5,032 nucleotides of DNA from Pseudomonadota bacterium (GCA_023433985.1 JAEYTN010000329.1:1-5032); one strand, 5' to 3'; shown: positions 1 to 5,032, counted from the first letter of the stretch. The notes: a model not told the origin generated them from the letters alone. Made by a program: numbers and translations.

Positions 1-107
1 ATCCAGGGGACTGGATCGGCCCATTCTTTTGACCTGAGGCGGAAGCCGGACCTTGGGTTTGGGGGCGCTAGGCGGCCCGGCCCCGCTTTGGAGGTCAGGT
101 CCGGCTG
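1..107. other. Intergenic stretch with inverted repeats, no gene seen
   Basis: No reading frame with a credible start, ribosome site or recognisable product is visible here. The region lies downstream of the stop codon of the minus-strand gene that ends at 108. At its left edge, 1-6 ATCCAG and 11-16 CTGGAT form a 6-bp stem around the loop GGGA, followed at 24-30 by a T-rich run. This could be the tail of a plus-strand terminator whose 5' part lies outside the window. A second, larger inverted repeat at 44-106 is listed separately. I see no tRNA or rRNA signature. Confidence 0.5.
44..106 (-). repeat. 10-bp perfect inverted repeat, possible transcript-end structure
   Basis: AGCCGGACCT at 44-53 is exactly complementary to AGGTCCGGCT at 97-106, with 43 nt between. 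Inside the loop, a G-rich run at 61-66 can pair with GCCCC at 80-84, giving a second inner stem. The structure starts 2 nt beyond the stop codon of the minus-strand gene (108-110), where a transcription end would be expected. No T-tract follows on the minus strand, so a classical intrinsic terminator is not shown. It may instead stabilise the mRNA 3' end. Confidence 0.4.
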
Positions 108-683
108 CTAGTTGGTGAACACCGCCAGCGACCCATCGGCCGCCACCCCGAGGGCAATGACCTCGGAGGCTTCGGTGCCCTGTGCCTCGAGCCAGGAGTT
201 CAACGAGGCATTGGCGGCGAGCGCAGCCTGGAGCTCGCCGATCTCGTCGGCATTGGCGCTGAGCGCCAGGTCGAGGGCCGCTTGGTTGTCGGTGGTGACC
301 ATGCCGGAAATGTCGAAGGTGGTGCCGTTGGCGACGCCGCCGATGTTGGCGAAGGCGTCGGCGCTCCAGTTGCTGGTTTCGATGAGGCGCAGCACCCCGC
401 CGAGATCGTCGTCGGACGGGAGCGTGTCGGCGACGGAGGTGTCGGCGGCGCCTGTCGCGGCGGCATCACCGGCGTTGTCCGCCGTGCCGTCGAAGCCGAG
501 GCCGGCGCCGAGCGAAACGGCAGACCCGCCGGCAGACGCATCCGCGCCGAGGCCGACCGAGACGCCGCTGTCTCCGCCCAGGGAAACGGATGCCGCTCCT
601 CCCAGATCGAGGCTTACGGCAAAGCCAGGCACCGTGCTCAATGCGAGGCAGGCGGCAGCGACGGCCAGAGTTTGAATCTTCAT
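108..683 (-). CDS. Exported Gly/Ala/Ser-rich protein with conserved-looking C-terminal domain, function unknown
   Basis: This 191-residue protein of unknown function is probably periplasmic or released. Residues 1-22 form a Sec signal peptide (MK start, hydrophobic core LAVAAACLALS, likely cleavage after PGFA). Residues 23-65 are a low-complexity, beta-prone Gly/Ser/Val/Ala run with a GGDS motif at 36-39. Residues 66-93 are an acidic Ala/Asp/Thr linker ending in a DDD cluster. Residues 94-191 look like a folded domain, with SNW at 104-106, TFDISGMV at 122-129, an Ala/Leu-rich helix at 134-158, LNSWLEAQG at 161-169 and a final strand GSLAVFTN. I recall similar tails in uncharacterised exported Rhizobiales proteins but cannot name a family. 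Start choice: ATG at 683-681 follows GGAGGAAC (698-691) at good spacing, and the signal peptide starts there. It is divergent from the PepSY-like/regulator/kinase operon, and its N-terminal half resembles that of the divergent protein. There is one cysteine (C12, in the signal peptide) and none in the mature chain. Confidence 0.85.
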   Translation of the reverse strand: MKIQTLAVAAACLALSTVPGFAVSLDLGGAASVSLGGDSGVSVGLGADASAGGSAVSLGAGLGFDGTADNAGDAAATGAADTSVADTLPSDDDLGGVLRLIETSNWSADAFANIGGVANGTTFDISGMVTTDNQAALDLALSANADEIGELQAALAANASLNSWLEAQGTEASEVIALGVAADGSLAVFTN

Positions 684-690
684 GTTCTTG

Positions 691-698
691 GTTCCTCC
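691..698 (-). promoter_or_regulatory. Shine-Dalgarno site of the 108-683 gene
   Basis: On the minus strand, GGAGGAAC precedes the ATG at 683-681, with 10 nt between the GGAGG core and the ATG. It fixes the start codon. The GAACCA stretch that overlaps its 3' end (694-689) is complementary to TGGTTC in the outer arm of the upstream hairpin (713-708). Confidence 0.75.
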
Positions 699-705
699 AT
701 ATTCT

Positions 706-743
706 GCGAACCAGTTGCGAGAGACACTCTCGCCGGGGTTCGC
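706..743. repeat. Nested inverted repeat in the divergent promoter region
   Basis: Two perfect 7-bp stems are nested. The outer stem is GCGAACC (706-712) with GGTTCGC (737-743). The inner stem is GCGAGAG (717-723) with CTCTCGC (727-733), around the triloop ACA. They are separated by a small asymmetric internal loop (4 and 3 nt). On the minus strand this lies 22 nt upstream of the start codon of the exported-protein gene, just before its ribosome site. It could therefore be a leader hairpin acting on translation or mRNA stability, or a DNA operator for a dimeric regulator. No T-tract follows, so a terminator is unlikely. Confidence 0.55.
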
Positions 744-764
744 TGACAGTTCCGTGAGTCGGGC

Positions 765-797
765 GTCAGGCTTTCGTCAGCTTTGTGCTGCTAGGCT
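765..797 (+). promoter_or_regulatory. Putative PhoP/OmpR-type box and -10 element of the plus operon
   Basis: GTCAG at 765-769 is repeated at 776-780. The 11-bp period is about one helical turn, and the context is similar on both sides (GTCAGGCTTTC then GTCAGCTTTGT). OmpR/PhoB-family regulators bind head-to-tail as dimers on such direct repeats. A candidate -10, TAGGCT, lies at 792-797, 11 nt after the second half-site, close to the roughly 12-bp spacing known for the PhoP box in enterobacteria. No good -35 hexamer is seen, as expected of an activator-dependent promoter. Autoregulation by the regulator encoded at 1321 is inference. Confidence 0.45.
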
Positions 798-803
798 CGC
801 GCC

Positions 804-1313
804 ATGCCCCTGAAACGACAGCGTTCCCTCCCGGCCCTCGGCACCCTCCTCTTCCTGGCGTCGGCGACAGGTGCCACGGCGCTCGATCTCGGGGTCAGCG
901 TGGGAGGGATCGACCTCGGCGTCAGCGTCGGCGGCGACAGCGCAATCGGTGTCGGCGTTGGGGTCGGCGATGCCAATGTCGGGGTCGGGATAGGCGGCGG
1001 CGACGGCGGCCTCGGGGTCGACCTCGATGTCGATCTCGACGGCGATGGCGTGCCCGAGACCAGCTCGGGCGGGCAGAACGTCCAGCCGCTCGGGCAGGAA
1101 GGCGCACTGCAGGCGGTGAAATCGAAGCGGGCGCTGCCGCTCGAGGACATCCTGAGCCGTGCCCGGCTGGTGGCGGAGGGTGAGATCATCGACGCGCAGC
1201 TGATCCAGGTGCGCCGGATCCTGCTCTACGAGATCAAGGTGCTGGGCAAATCGGGCGATGTGCGCGAGCTCTATTTTTACGCTCGCTCCGGTGCGCTCGT
1301 AGAGCCAAGATAG
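804..1313 (+). CDS. Exported Gly/Val-repeat protein with C-terminal PepSY-like domain; putative modulator of the adjacent sensor kinase
   Basis: This 169-residue protein is predicted to act in the periplasm. Residues 1-26 form a signal peptide (MPLKRQR basic start, hydrophobic core to about 22, likely cleavage at ATA before L27). Residues 27-35 and 36-44 are a tandem 9-residue repeat (LDLGVSVGG, IDLGVSVGG), followed by Gly/Val alternation to about 72. Residues 73-85 are an acidic cluster containing DVDLDGDG, which resembles calcium-loop DxDxDG motifs. Residues 110-166 match the PepSY-like pattern: LPLEDILSRARLV helix, strand with IIDAQL, then YEIKVL and GDVRELYFYARSGALV. PepSY proteins often sit beside two-component genes and are thought to modulate envelope proteins. 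Here the gene ends 7 nt before the response regulator, so one transcript is likely. In Sinorhizobium, as I recall, the small periplasmic inhibitor FeuN is encoded just upstream of feuPQ; this gene holds the same position, but orthology is not shown. No Shine-Dalgarno site is visible before the ATG, and the candidate -10 is so close that the mRNA may be leaderless. Confidence 0.85.
   Translation: MPLKRQRSLPALGTLLFLASATGATALDLGVSVGGIDLGVSVGGDSAIGVGVGVGDANVGVGIGGGDGGLGVDLDVDLDGDGVPETSSGGQNVQPLGQEGALQAVKSKRALPLEDILSRARLVAEGEIIDAQLIQVRRILLYEIKVLGKSGDVRELYFYARSGALVEPR
882..935 (+). repeat. Tandem 27-bp coding repeat
   Basis: Two adjacent 27-bp units (882-908 and 909-935) encode LDLGVSVGG and IDLGVSVGG, the first nine residues of the predicted mature protein and the next nine. 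Downstream Gly/Val codons continue more loosely. The repeat suggests growth of this segment by duplication or slippage. Confidence 0.6.
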
Positions 1314-1320
1314 TCAAATC

Positions 1321-1986
1321 ATGCGGATTCTGGTGGCCGAAGACGATCGCCGCATCGCCGAAGCGCTGGCCACATCGCTGGCGGCAGCGGGGTTCGTTGC
1401 GGAAATCGAGACCGATGGCGAGGATGTCTGGCACCGCGGCGACACCGAGGATTTCGACGCCATCATCCTCGACCTGGGGCTGCCCACGCTCGACGGCCTC
1501 ACCATACTCAAGCGCTGGCGCAAGGCCGGCCGCACGCCGCCGGTGCTGATCCTCACCGCCCGCGGCCACTGGGAGGAGCGGGTCGAGGGTATCGAGGCGG
1601 GGGCCGACGACTACGTGACCAAGCCGTTCCGGGTGGAGGAAGTGGTGGCGCGCATCCGCGCCATCGTGCGGCGCTCGGGCGGTTTCGCTTCGTCGCGGCT
1701 CGAGATCGACGACCTGGTGCTCGATACCCGCACCATGCAGGTCAGCCGCGACGGCGTGCCGATCAGCCTCACTCCGCAGGAATACAAGCTCGTCGCCTAC
1801 CTCGCGCACCAGCGCGGCCGCGTGGTGAGCCAGATGGAGATTACCGAACATCTCTACGCGCAGGATTTCGAACGCGAATCCAACTCCATCGAGGTACTGG
1901 TAGGGCGAGTGCGGCGGCGGCTGGGGAGCGACATCATCAAGACCAAGCGCGGTTTCGGCTACTACCTGGGCAACGCCGAGGAATGA
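1321..1986 (+). CDS. OmpR/PhoP-family response regulator (FeuP/PhoP-like)
   Basis: This 221-residue cytoplasmic transcription factor is of normal length for the OmpR/PhoB class. The receiver domain spans about residues 1-117. It shows the acidic pair D8-D9, phospho-acceptor D51 in ILDLGLP, T79 in LILTAR, Y98 and K101 in DDYVTKPF, so all catalytic and switch residues are present. The winged-helix DNA-binding domain covers about 124-218. It has the SLTPQEYKLVAYL segment, HQRGRVVSQMEITEHLY, a recognition helix in SNSIEVLVGRVRRRLG, and the wing IKTKRGFGYYL. The wording EHLYAQDFERESNSIEV and LDLGLPTLDG resembles FeuP of rhizobia and PhoP of other proteobacteria more than PhoB or OmpR; this is a judgement from memory. 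It starts 7 nt after the PepSY-like gene without a clear Shine-Dalgarno site, suggesting coupled translation, and its stop overlaps the kinase start in ATGA. Its likely partner is that kinase, and a candidate binding site lies at 765-780. Confidence 0.95.
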   Translation: MRILVAEDDRRIAEALATSLAAAGFVAEIETDGEDVWHRGDTEDFDAIILDLGLPTLDGLTILKRWRKAGRTPPVLILTARGHWEERVEGIEAGADDYVTKPFRVEEVVARIRAIVRRSGGFASSRLEIDDLVLDTRTMQVSRDGVPISLTPQEYKLVAYLAHQRGRVVSQMEITEHLYAQDFERESNSIEVLVGRVRRRLGSDIIKTKRGFGYYLGNAEE

Positions 1987-3359
1987 CGCCCCGCTCGCTG
2001 CGGTTGCGGCTGCTGGGGGGCGCAGCCCTCTGGATCCTGCTGGCGCTGATCGTGGCGGGGATCGCCATCGGCTGGATCTTCCGCGCCAATGTCGAGCGGC
2101 AGGTGCAGCAGGGGCTGGTGGCGAGCCTCAACCGGCTGGTGGCCCAGATCGACCCGTTCGCGCCGGTACCGGTGCCCGAGGATGCGCTGCCCGACCCGCG
2201 CTACGCGACGCCGTTCTCCGGGCTCTACTGGCAGGTCGAGGATATCGCCTCGGGTGCGGCCTGGCGCTCGCGCTCGCTGTGGGACCAGGTGCTGGCGACC
2301 GGCGCCGGCCCCGGGGGTGGCGGCGAGCTGTTCCTGACGCTGCCCGGACCGGACCGGCAGGCGCTTTCGGCGCTGCTGCGCGAAATCCGCTTTGCCACCG
2401 GCAACGAGCAGGTCCGCGCCTTTCGCGTGACGCTGGCCGAGAACCGGGCGCTGCTCGACGAATCGATCAACCGCTTCGGGATCGACCTCGCGATTGCGCT
2501 CGGGGTGCTGGCCATCGCGCTGATCGCGGCGGCGAGCCTGCAGGTGCAGCTCGGGCTGTTGCCGCTGCAGAGCGTGCGGGCCGGCATCGGCGCGGTGCGC
2601 CGGGGCGAGACGCCGGCGCTGCCGCCCGACTACCCGGCCGAAGTGCTGCCGCTGGTGGGAGAGGTGAACGAGCTGCTGGCGCAGCAGCAGGCCTCGATCG
2701 ACTTCGCCCGCGCCCGCGCCTCCGACCTGGCGCACGGCCTCAAAACGCCGCTCTCGGTGCTGCAGGGGCTCGGCACGCACCTGGCCGAAAAGGGCGACGC
2801 CGAGAGCGCCAGGCTGGTTGACGAGATCACGGCGGAGATGGACGACCGGGTGGACTACCAGCTGCGGCTCAGTCGCCTCCGCCTCCGCACCAAGGCGCAC
2901 CAGCTCTCGGCATCTCTCAACGAAGCGGTGGATCGCACGGTGGCGGTGCTGGTGCGCACGCGCGACGGCGAGCGGCTCGAGTGGACGGTCGACGTGAAGC
3001 CCGGCCTCGTGGTCGATATCGACCGGCACGACCTCACTGAGCTTGTCGGCGTGATGCTCGAGAACGCCGCGAAATGGGGCAAGTCTCGGGTCCGCATCGA
3101 GGGCCGCGCCGAAGGCGGGCTTGCGGTGCTCGGCATCGCCGATGACGGGCCGGGGCTCAGCGAGGCGGAGATCGAGAAGCTCGGGGTGCGGGGGCAGCGG
3201 CTCGACGAAAGCCGGCGGGGCTCAGGTCTCGGGATCGCCATCGCGCTCGAGATCGTGGCCATCAACTCGGGCACGGTCAGCTTCGGGCGAGCGCCCGAAG
3301 GCGGGCTCTCGGTGCGCGTTGCCCTGCCGCTCGCCGACTCTCGGCACGAGACGGACTGA
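1983..3359 (+). CDS. Membrane sensor histidine kinase, PhoQ/FeuQ-like
   Basis: This 458-residue inner-membrane kinase should phosphorylate the regulator encoded just upstream. TM1 spans about residues 11-33 after a basic N-terminus (RSLRLRL). The periplasmic sensor is about 34-166 and carries DPRYATPFSGLYW (71-83), a sequence style I associate with PhoQ/FeuQ-like kinases of alphaproteobacteria. TM2 is about 167-186, and a HAMP-like linker runs from 187 to about 240. The H-box is DLAHGLKTPLSV with H251 as phospho-acceptor; the KTPL form is typical of the PhoQ branch. The ATPase domain has the N-box around N361 (LENAAKWGKSRVRI), the G1 box DDGPGLSE from D387, and the G2 box GSGLG at 413-417. 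All catalytic motifs are intact. The start codon overlaps the regulator stop (ATGA, 1983-1986), and GAGGA abuts it, so translation is probably coupled. The signal is unknown. Divalent cations, envelope state or the PepSY-like protein are candidates by analogy. Confidence 0.95.
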   Translation: MTPRSLRLRLLGGAALWILLALIVAGIAIGWIFRANVERQVQQGLVASLNRLVAQIDPFAPVPVPEDALPDPRYATPFSGLYWQVEDIASGAAWRSRSLWDQVLATGAGPGGGGELFLTLPGPDRQALSALLREIRFATGNEQVRAFRVTLAENRALLDESINRFGIDLAIALGVLAIALIAAASLQVQLGLLPLQSVRAGIGAVRRGETPALPPDYPAEVLPLVGEVNELLAQQQASIDFARARASDLAHGLKTPLSVLQGLGTHLAEKGDAESARLVDEITAEMDDRVDYQLRLSRLRLRTKAHQLSASLNEAVDRTVAVLVRTRDGERLEWTVDVKPGLVVDIDRHDLTELVGVMLENAAKWGKSRVRIEGRAEGGLAVLGIADDGPGLSEAEIEKLGVRGQRLDESRRGSGLGIAIALEIVAINSGTVSFGRAPEGGLSVRVALPLADSRHETD

Positions 3360-3372
3360 GCTTCAGCCAACG

Positions 3373-3396
3373 AAAAGGGCGGCCCTTGGGCCGCCC
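3373..3396. terminator. Rho-independent terminator between convergent genes
   Basis: GGGCGGCCC (3377-3385) and GGGCCGCCC (3388-3396) are perfectly complementary; in practice this gives an 8-bp GC stem with the loop CTTG. On the plus strand AAAA (3373-3376) precedes the stem. Read on the minus strand this becomes TTTT directly after the hairpin, so the structure is a good intrinsic terminator for the 3422-4861 gene. For the plus operon, whose kinase stops at 3359, the hairpin lacks a T-tract and is weaker. Confidence 0.8.
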
Positions 3397-3421
3397 GATC
3401 TGTATCAGCGTCAGGGCCGGA

Positions 3422-4861
3422 TCAGCTCTGGAGTTCGAGTACCACGAGCCGCGCGCCAGCCTTGTCGTTGTTGGTGGTGAGCGTGACATTCTTGCCGTCG
3501 GGCGAGAGCGCGACGCCGAAGAACTGGGCGTTCAGTGCCTCGTTGGGCAGCTCGAGCACGCCGTCGCCGCCGACCGTGGTGTCGAGCTTGCCGGAGGCAT
3601 CAACCACCAGCGCCGCCGGCTGGCCACCGAAGCGACCGATATGCAGGGTGCGGTCGCCCGGCAGCAGCAGAACGTGGCGGCCACGATCCTCGGCGGTCGG
3701 CAGTCCGAGGCCCTCGGACTGGGCGGCGAAGTTGCCGTTGGTGGCGTAGGCCGTGTCGAGGGTGTTGCCCTTCACCTTGAACGAGACGATGTCGGGCGCC
3801 TCGGTGGTCTTGAAGCCGAGGGTGGAAGCCACGGCCTCGCCGGTGGCGCCACCATAGCCGGTGGTGACCCAGCTGCCGTCCGAAAGCTGCACGGCGGCGT
3901 AACACTCGGCAAAGCCCTGGTCGCCGACGAAGGGGTTGAACACCGCGACGCCCGGCGTGGCGGTGAGGCCGACCGCTTCGCCCGACGATGCCGGCGAGAC
4001 GAAGCCGCCAAAGTCCTGGTCGAGCGTGCCGTCGGCATTGAGGTGGATCAGGATCACATGGTTGCGCAGCGCATCACCGAGATTCGTGTAGCCGGCGCTC
4101 ATGATCGAGCCGTCCGCGCCCACGCTGATGCGGCGCCCGCCTTCGGCGAAGGCCTGGGCCGAGTGGTAGGTGAAGGGCTTGCCGCCGTTGAAGGCCGGAT
4201 CGACCGAGCCATCGGCCGCCAGCAAGCGGGTGACGTAGCGATCGGCATCGGTGCGGCCCGAGCCGTTGGCAGCCGCGCCGTGGCCGGCGACGACCAGCTT
4301 CTCGGTGCCCGAAGAATTGTCGACCTTGAGGTCCCAGGCGGTATCCTGCGGGGGCTTTTCGGCATCGGGGAAGCTGTCATTATCGGCATTGGCCCAGCCG
4401 AAAACGACCTCCACCGCGCCGGTTTCGCCACCCCAGCTGCCGGTGATCTGCTTGCCGGCGGCATCGAAGCGCACGAGGTAAACCGAGACCCCGCCATCCG
4501 CCTCGTTGGCGTTCACCGCGGCGACGACGTCGCCATTGGCGAGCGGCGCGACGGCGAGCGACTGCTCGACGAGGCCCGGCCCGAGGTCGACTTCGGCGAA
4601 GCCGTCATCGGAGAAGCCCGTGTCGGGGGTGCCGTCGGGGTTGAAGCGGCCGACAACCACCACGGTCTCGGGCTTGGTCTCGGCTGCCGAGTCGCCCTTG
4701 TGGCCGGAAACGTAGATCTTGCCGTCGGCGCCATAGGCGACGCCGCGGAAGTCGTTGGCCTTGTCGGCGGTGATGAAGTCGGCGACGGACGTGATGTCCT
4801 GCGCCAGGGCCGTGCCGGTCATCAGCATGGCAGTGAGAGTCACGACGCTACGGATCAGCAT
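3422..4861 (-). CDS. Secreted delta-60 repeat (DUF5122-type) beta-propeller protein
   Basis: This 479-residue protein is exported, probably to the periplasm or outside. Residues 1-20 are a signal peptide (MLIRSVV start, hydrophobic core, cleavage after TALA before Q21). The mature chain holds degenerate delta-60 units, each with a strand, an (R/H)-x-N/D-x-DG turn and a D-x-x-F segment: RFNPDGTPDTGFSDDGF (72-88), RFDAAGKQ (131-138), RLLAADGSVDPAFNGG (212-227), HLNADGTLDQDFGG (273-286), KVKGNTLDTAYATNG (362-376) and VVDASGKLDTTVGGDG (419-434). Spacing is 57-61 residues with two longer gaps (81 and 89). GVAYGADGKIYVSG near 40 and VALSPDGKNVTL near 450 are propeller-like strands that may close the ring. 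No catalytic motif or membrane anchor is visible, and the only cysteine is C320. Start choice: the ATG at 4861-4859 has AGGAGG 7 nt upstream and opens the signal peptide. An in-frame ATG at 4915 would add 18 residues ahead of it and has no ribosome site. The substrate and role are unknown. Confidence 0.88.
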   Translation of the reverse strand: MLIRSVVTLTAMLMTGTALAQDITSVADFITADKANDFRGVAYGADGKIYVSGHKGDSAAETKPETVVVVGRFNPDGTPDTGFSDDGFAEVDLGPGLVEQSLAVAPLANGDVVAAVNANEADGGVSVYLVRFDAAGKQITGSWGGETGAVEVVFGWANADNDSFPDAEKPPQDTAWDLKVDNSSGTEKLVVAGHGAAANGSGRTDADRYVTRLLAADGSVDPAFNGGKPFTYHSAQAFAEGGRRISVGADGSIMSAGYTNLGDALRNHVILIHLNADGTLDQDFGGFVSPASSGEAVGLTATPGVAVFNPFVGDQGFAECYAAVQLSDGSWVTTGYGGATGEAVASTLGFKTTEAPDIVSFKVKGNTLDTAYATNGNFAAQSEGLGLPTAEDRGRHVLLLPGDRTLHIGRFGGQPAALVVDASGKLDTTVGGDGVLELPNEALNAQFFGVALSPDGKNVTLTTNNDKAGARLVVLELQS

Positions 4862-4868
4862 ACATAGT

Positions 4869-4874
4869 CCTCCT
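4869..4874 (-). promoter_or_regulatory. Shine-Dalgarno site deciding the delta-60 gene start
   Basis: AGGAGG on the minus strand lies 7 nt before ATG 4861-4859. A second, overlapping ATG at 4865-4863 (ATGTATG) is out of frame with the protein. The site supports translation from 4861 rather than from the longer open frame beginning at 4915. Confidence 0.8.
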
Positions 4875-4880
4875 GTTGTC

Positions 4881-4907
4881 CCGGCAGGGGCGATCCCCCC
4901 ATGCCGG
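4881..4907 (-). other. Stem-loop directly upstream of the delta-60 gene ribosome site
   Basis: CCGGCA (4881-4886) followed by GGGG (4887-4890) pairs with CCCC (4897-4900) and TGCCGG (4902-4907), leaving a single bulged A at 4901 and a 6-nt loop. This is a 10-bp, almost all-GC stem ending 6 nt from the AGGAGG. A second, weaker stem lies at 4917-4925 with 4934-4942 (8 of 9 paired). No T-tract follows either on the minus strand. They may stabilise the mRNA or separate the upstream gene from this one. Confidence 0.45.
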
Positions 4908-4970
4908 ACGGGCATGCCGGGCGGAGTCCCTGTTCCGCCGGGCTTCGTGAAAGGCAGGCACCGGGGCGGG

Positions 4971-5032
4971 CTACATCCCCGGGACGACCACCAGCACGCC
5001 GAGCCGGTTGCCGGCGGTGCGCAGGTCGAGAG
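4971..5032 (-). CDS. C-terminal end of an unidentified protein, cut by the window edge
   Basis: Reading the minus strand from the window edge to TAG at 4973-4971 gives the tail LDLRTAGNRLGVLVVVPGM. Every codon but the last sense codon (ATG) ends in G or C in a balanced way, and the residues are ordinary, matching the style of neighbouring genes. Only about 20 codons are visible and no family can be named. It would be the gene upstream of the delta-60 gene in the same direction, separated by 109 bp. Chance remains possible because open frames are common in DNA this rich in GC. Confidence 0.45.
   Translation of the reverse strand, partial: LDLRTAGNRLGVLVVVPGM

Noticed and set aside
1..16. Small hairpin with a GNRA-type loop, considered as the end of a structured RNA gene
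   Set aside because: Only 6 bp are visible at the window edge and no known RNA family signature can be recognised; a terminator tail is as likely.
698..706. AGAATAT as a -10 element for the minus-strand exported protein gene
   Set aside because: It would place the transcript start within the ribosome site, and no matching -35 is present.
112..746. Plus-strand open frames opposite the exported protein gene
   Set aside because: Low-complexity translations without a ribosome site. The minus-strand gene has both a signal peptide and a good ribosome site.
1234..1851. Minus-strand open frame (205 codons) opposite the response regulator
   Set aside because: Shadow of a complete OmpR-family regulator; its composition is rich in His, Arg and Ala and shows no domain.
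1962..3029. Minus-strand open frame (355 codons) opposite the histidine kinase
   Set aside because: His/Arg/Gln/Glu-rich composition typical of an antisense shadow, and it covers the catalytic motifs of an intact kinase.
3386..4867. Long plus-strand open frame (493 codons) opposite the delta-60 gene
   Set aside because: It is antisense to a gene with a signal peptide, Shine-Dalgarno site and recognisable repeats. In DNA with mostly G/C third positions, stop codons are rare in the opposite frames. It also starts inside the terminator hairpin.
4862..4915. Longer N-terminus of the delta-60 protein from ATG 4915
   Set aside because: The added 18 residues would hide the signal peptide and are not preceded by a ribosome site, while AGGAGG precedes the ATG at 4861 at ideal spacing.
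1..5032. CRISPR arrays, insertion sequences, tRNA or rRNA genes, phage genes
   Set aside because: No regularly spaced repeats, transposase motifs, terminal inverted repeats with target duplications, or RNA gene signatures were seen.

Overview
The window is a GC-rich stretch (codon third positions almost all G or C). It looks like the chromosome of an alphaproteobacterium, most likely in the Hyphomicrobiales (a Devosia- or Rhizobium-like lineage). The basis is the codon use, the FeuPQ/PhoPQ-like two-component system, and the Gly/Ala/Val-rich exported proteins. The taxonomic call is inference from protein style; no marker gene is present.

Layout: positions 1-107 hold no gene I can support, only inverted repeats downstream of the first gene. 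A minus-strand gene (108-683) encodes a 191-residue exported protein with a low-complexity Gly/Ser/Ala/Asp front half and a folded-looking C-terminal domain. A 120-bp divergent intergenic region (684-803) follows. It holds a nested inverted repeat in the leader of the minus gene and a GTCAG-N6-GTCAG direct repeat placed like an OmpR/PhoP-family box for the plus operon. The plus operon (804-3359) has three tightly packed genes: an exported Gly/Val-repeat protein ending in a PepSY-like domain, an OmpR/PhoP-family response regulator, and a PhoQ/FeuQ-like membrane histidine kinase. The gaps are 7 nt and then a 4-nt ATGA overlap.

A strong GC hairpin at 3377-3396 separates this operon from a convergent minus-strand gene (3422-4861). 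That gene encodes a 479-residue secreted protein with about six delta-60 (DUF5122-type) beta-propeller repeats. Upstream of it lie two stem-loops and then the last 19 or so codons of another probable minus-strand gene cut by the window edge.

Working model: the kinase senses the periplasm or envelope. The exported PepSY-like protein encoded first in the operon probably modulates it, in the manner of FeuN upstream of feuPQ. The regulator probably autoregulates the operon through the direct repeat, and may also affect the divergent exported protein, whose N-terminal half resembles that of the PepSY-like protein. The delta-60 gene is a convergent neighbour with its own transcript end and need not belong to the system.
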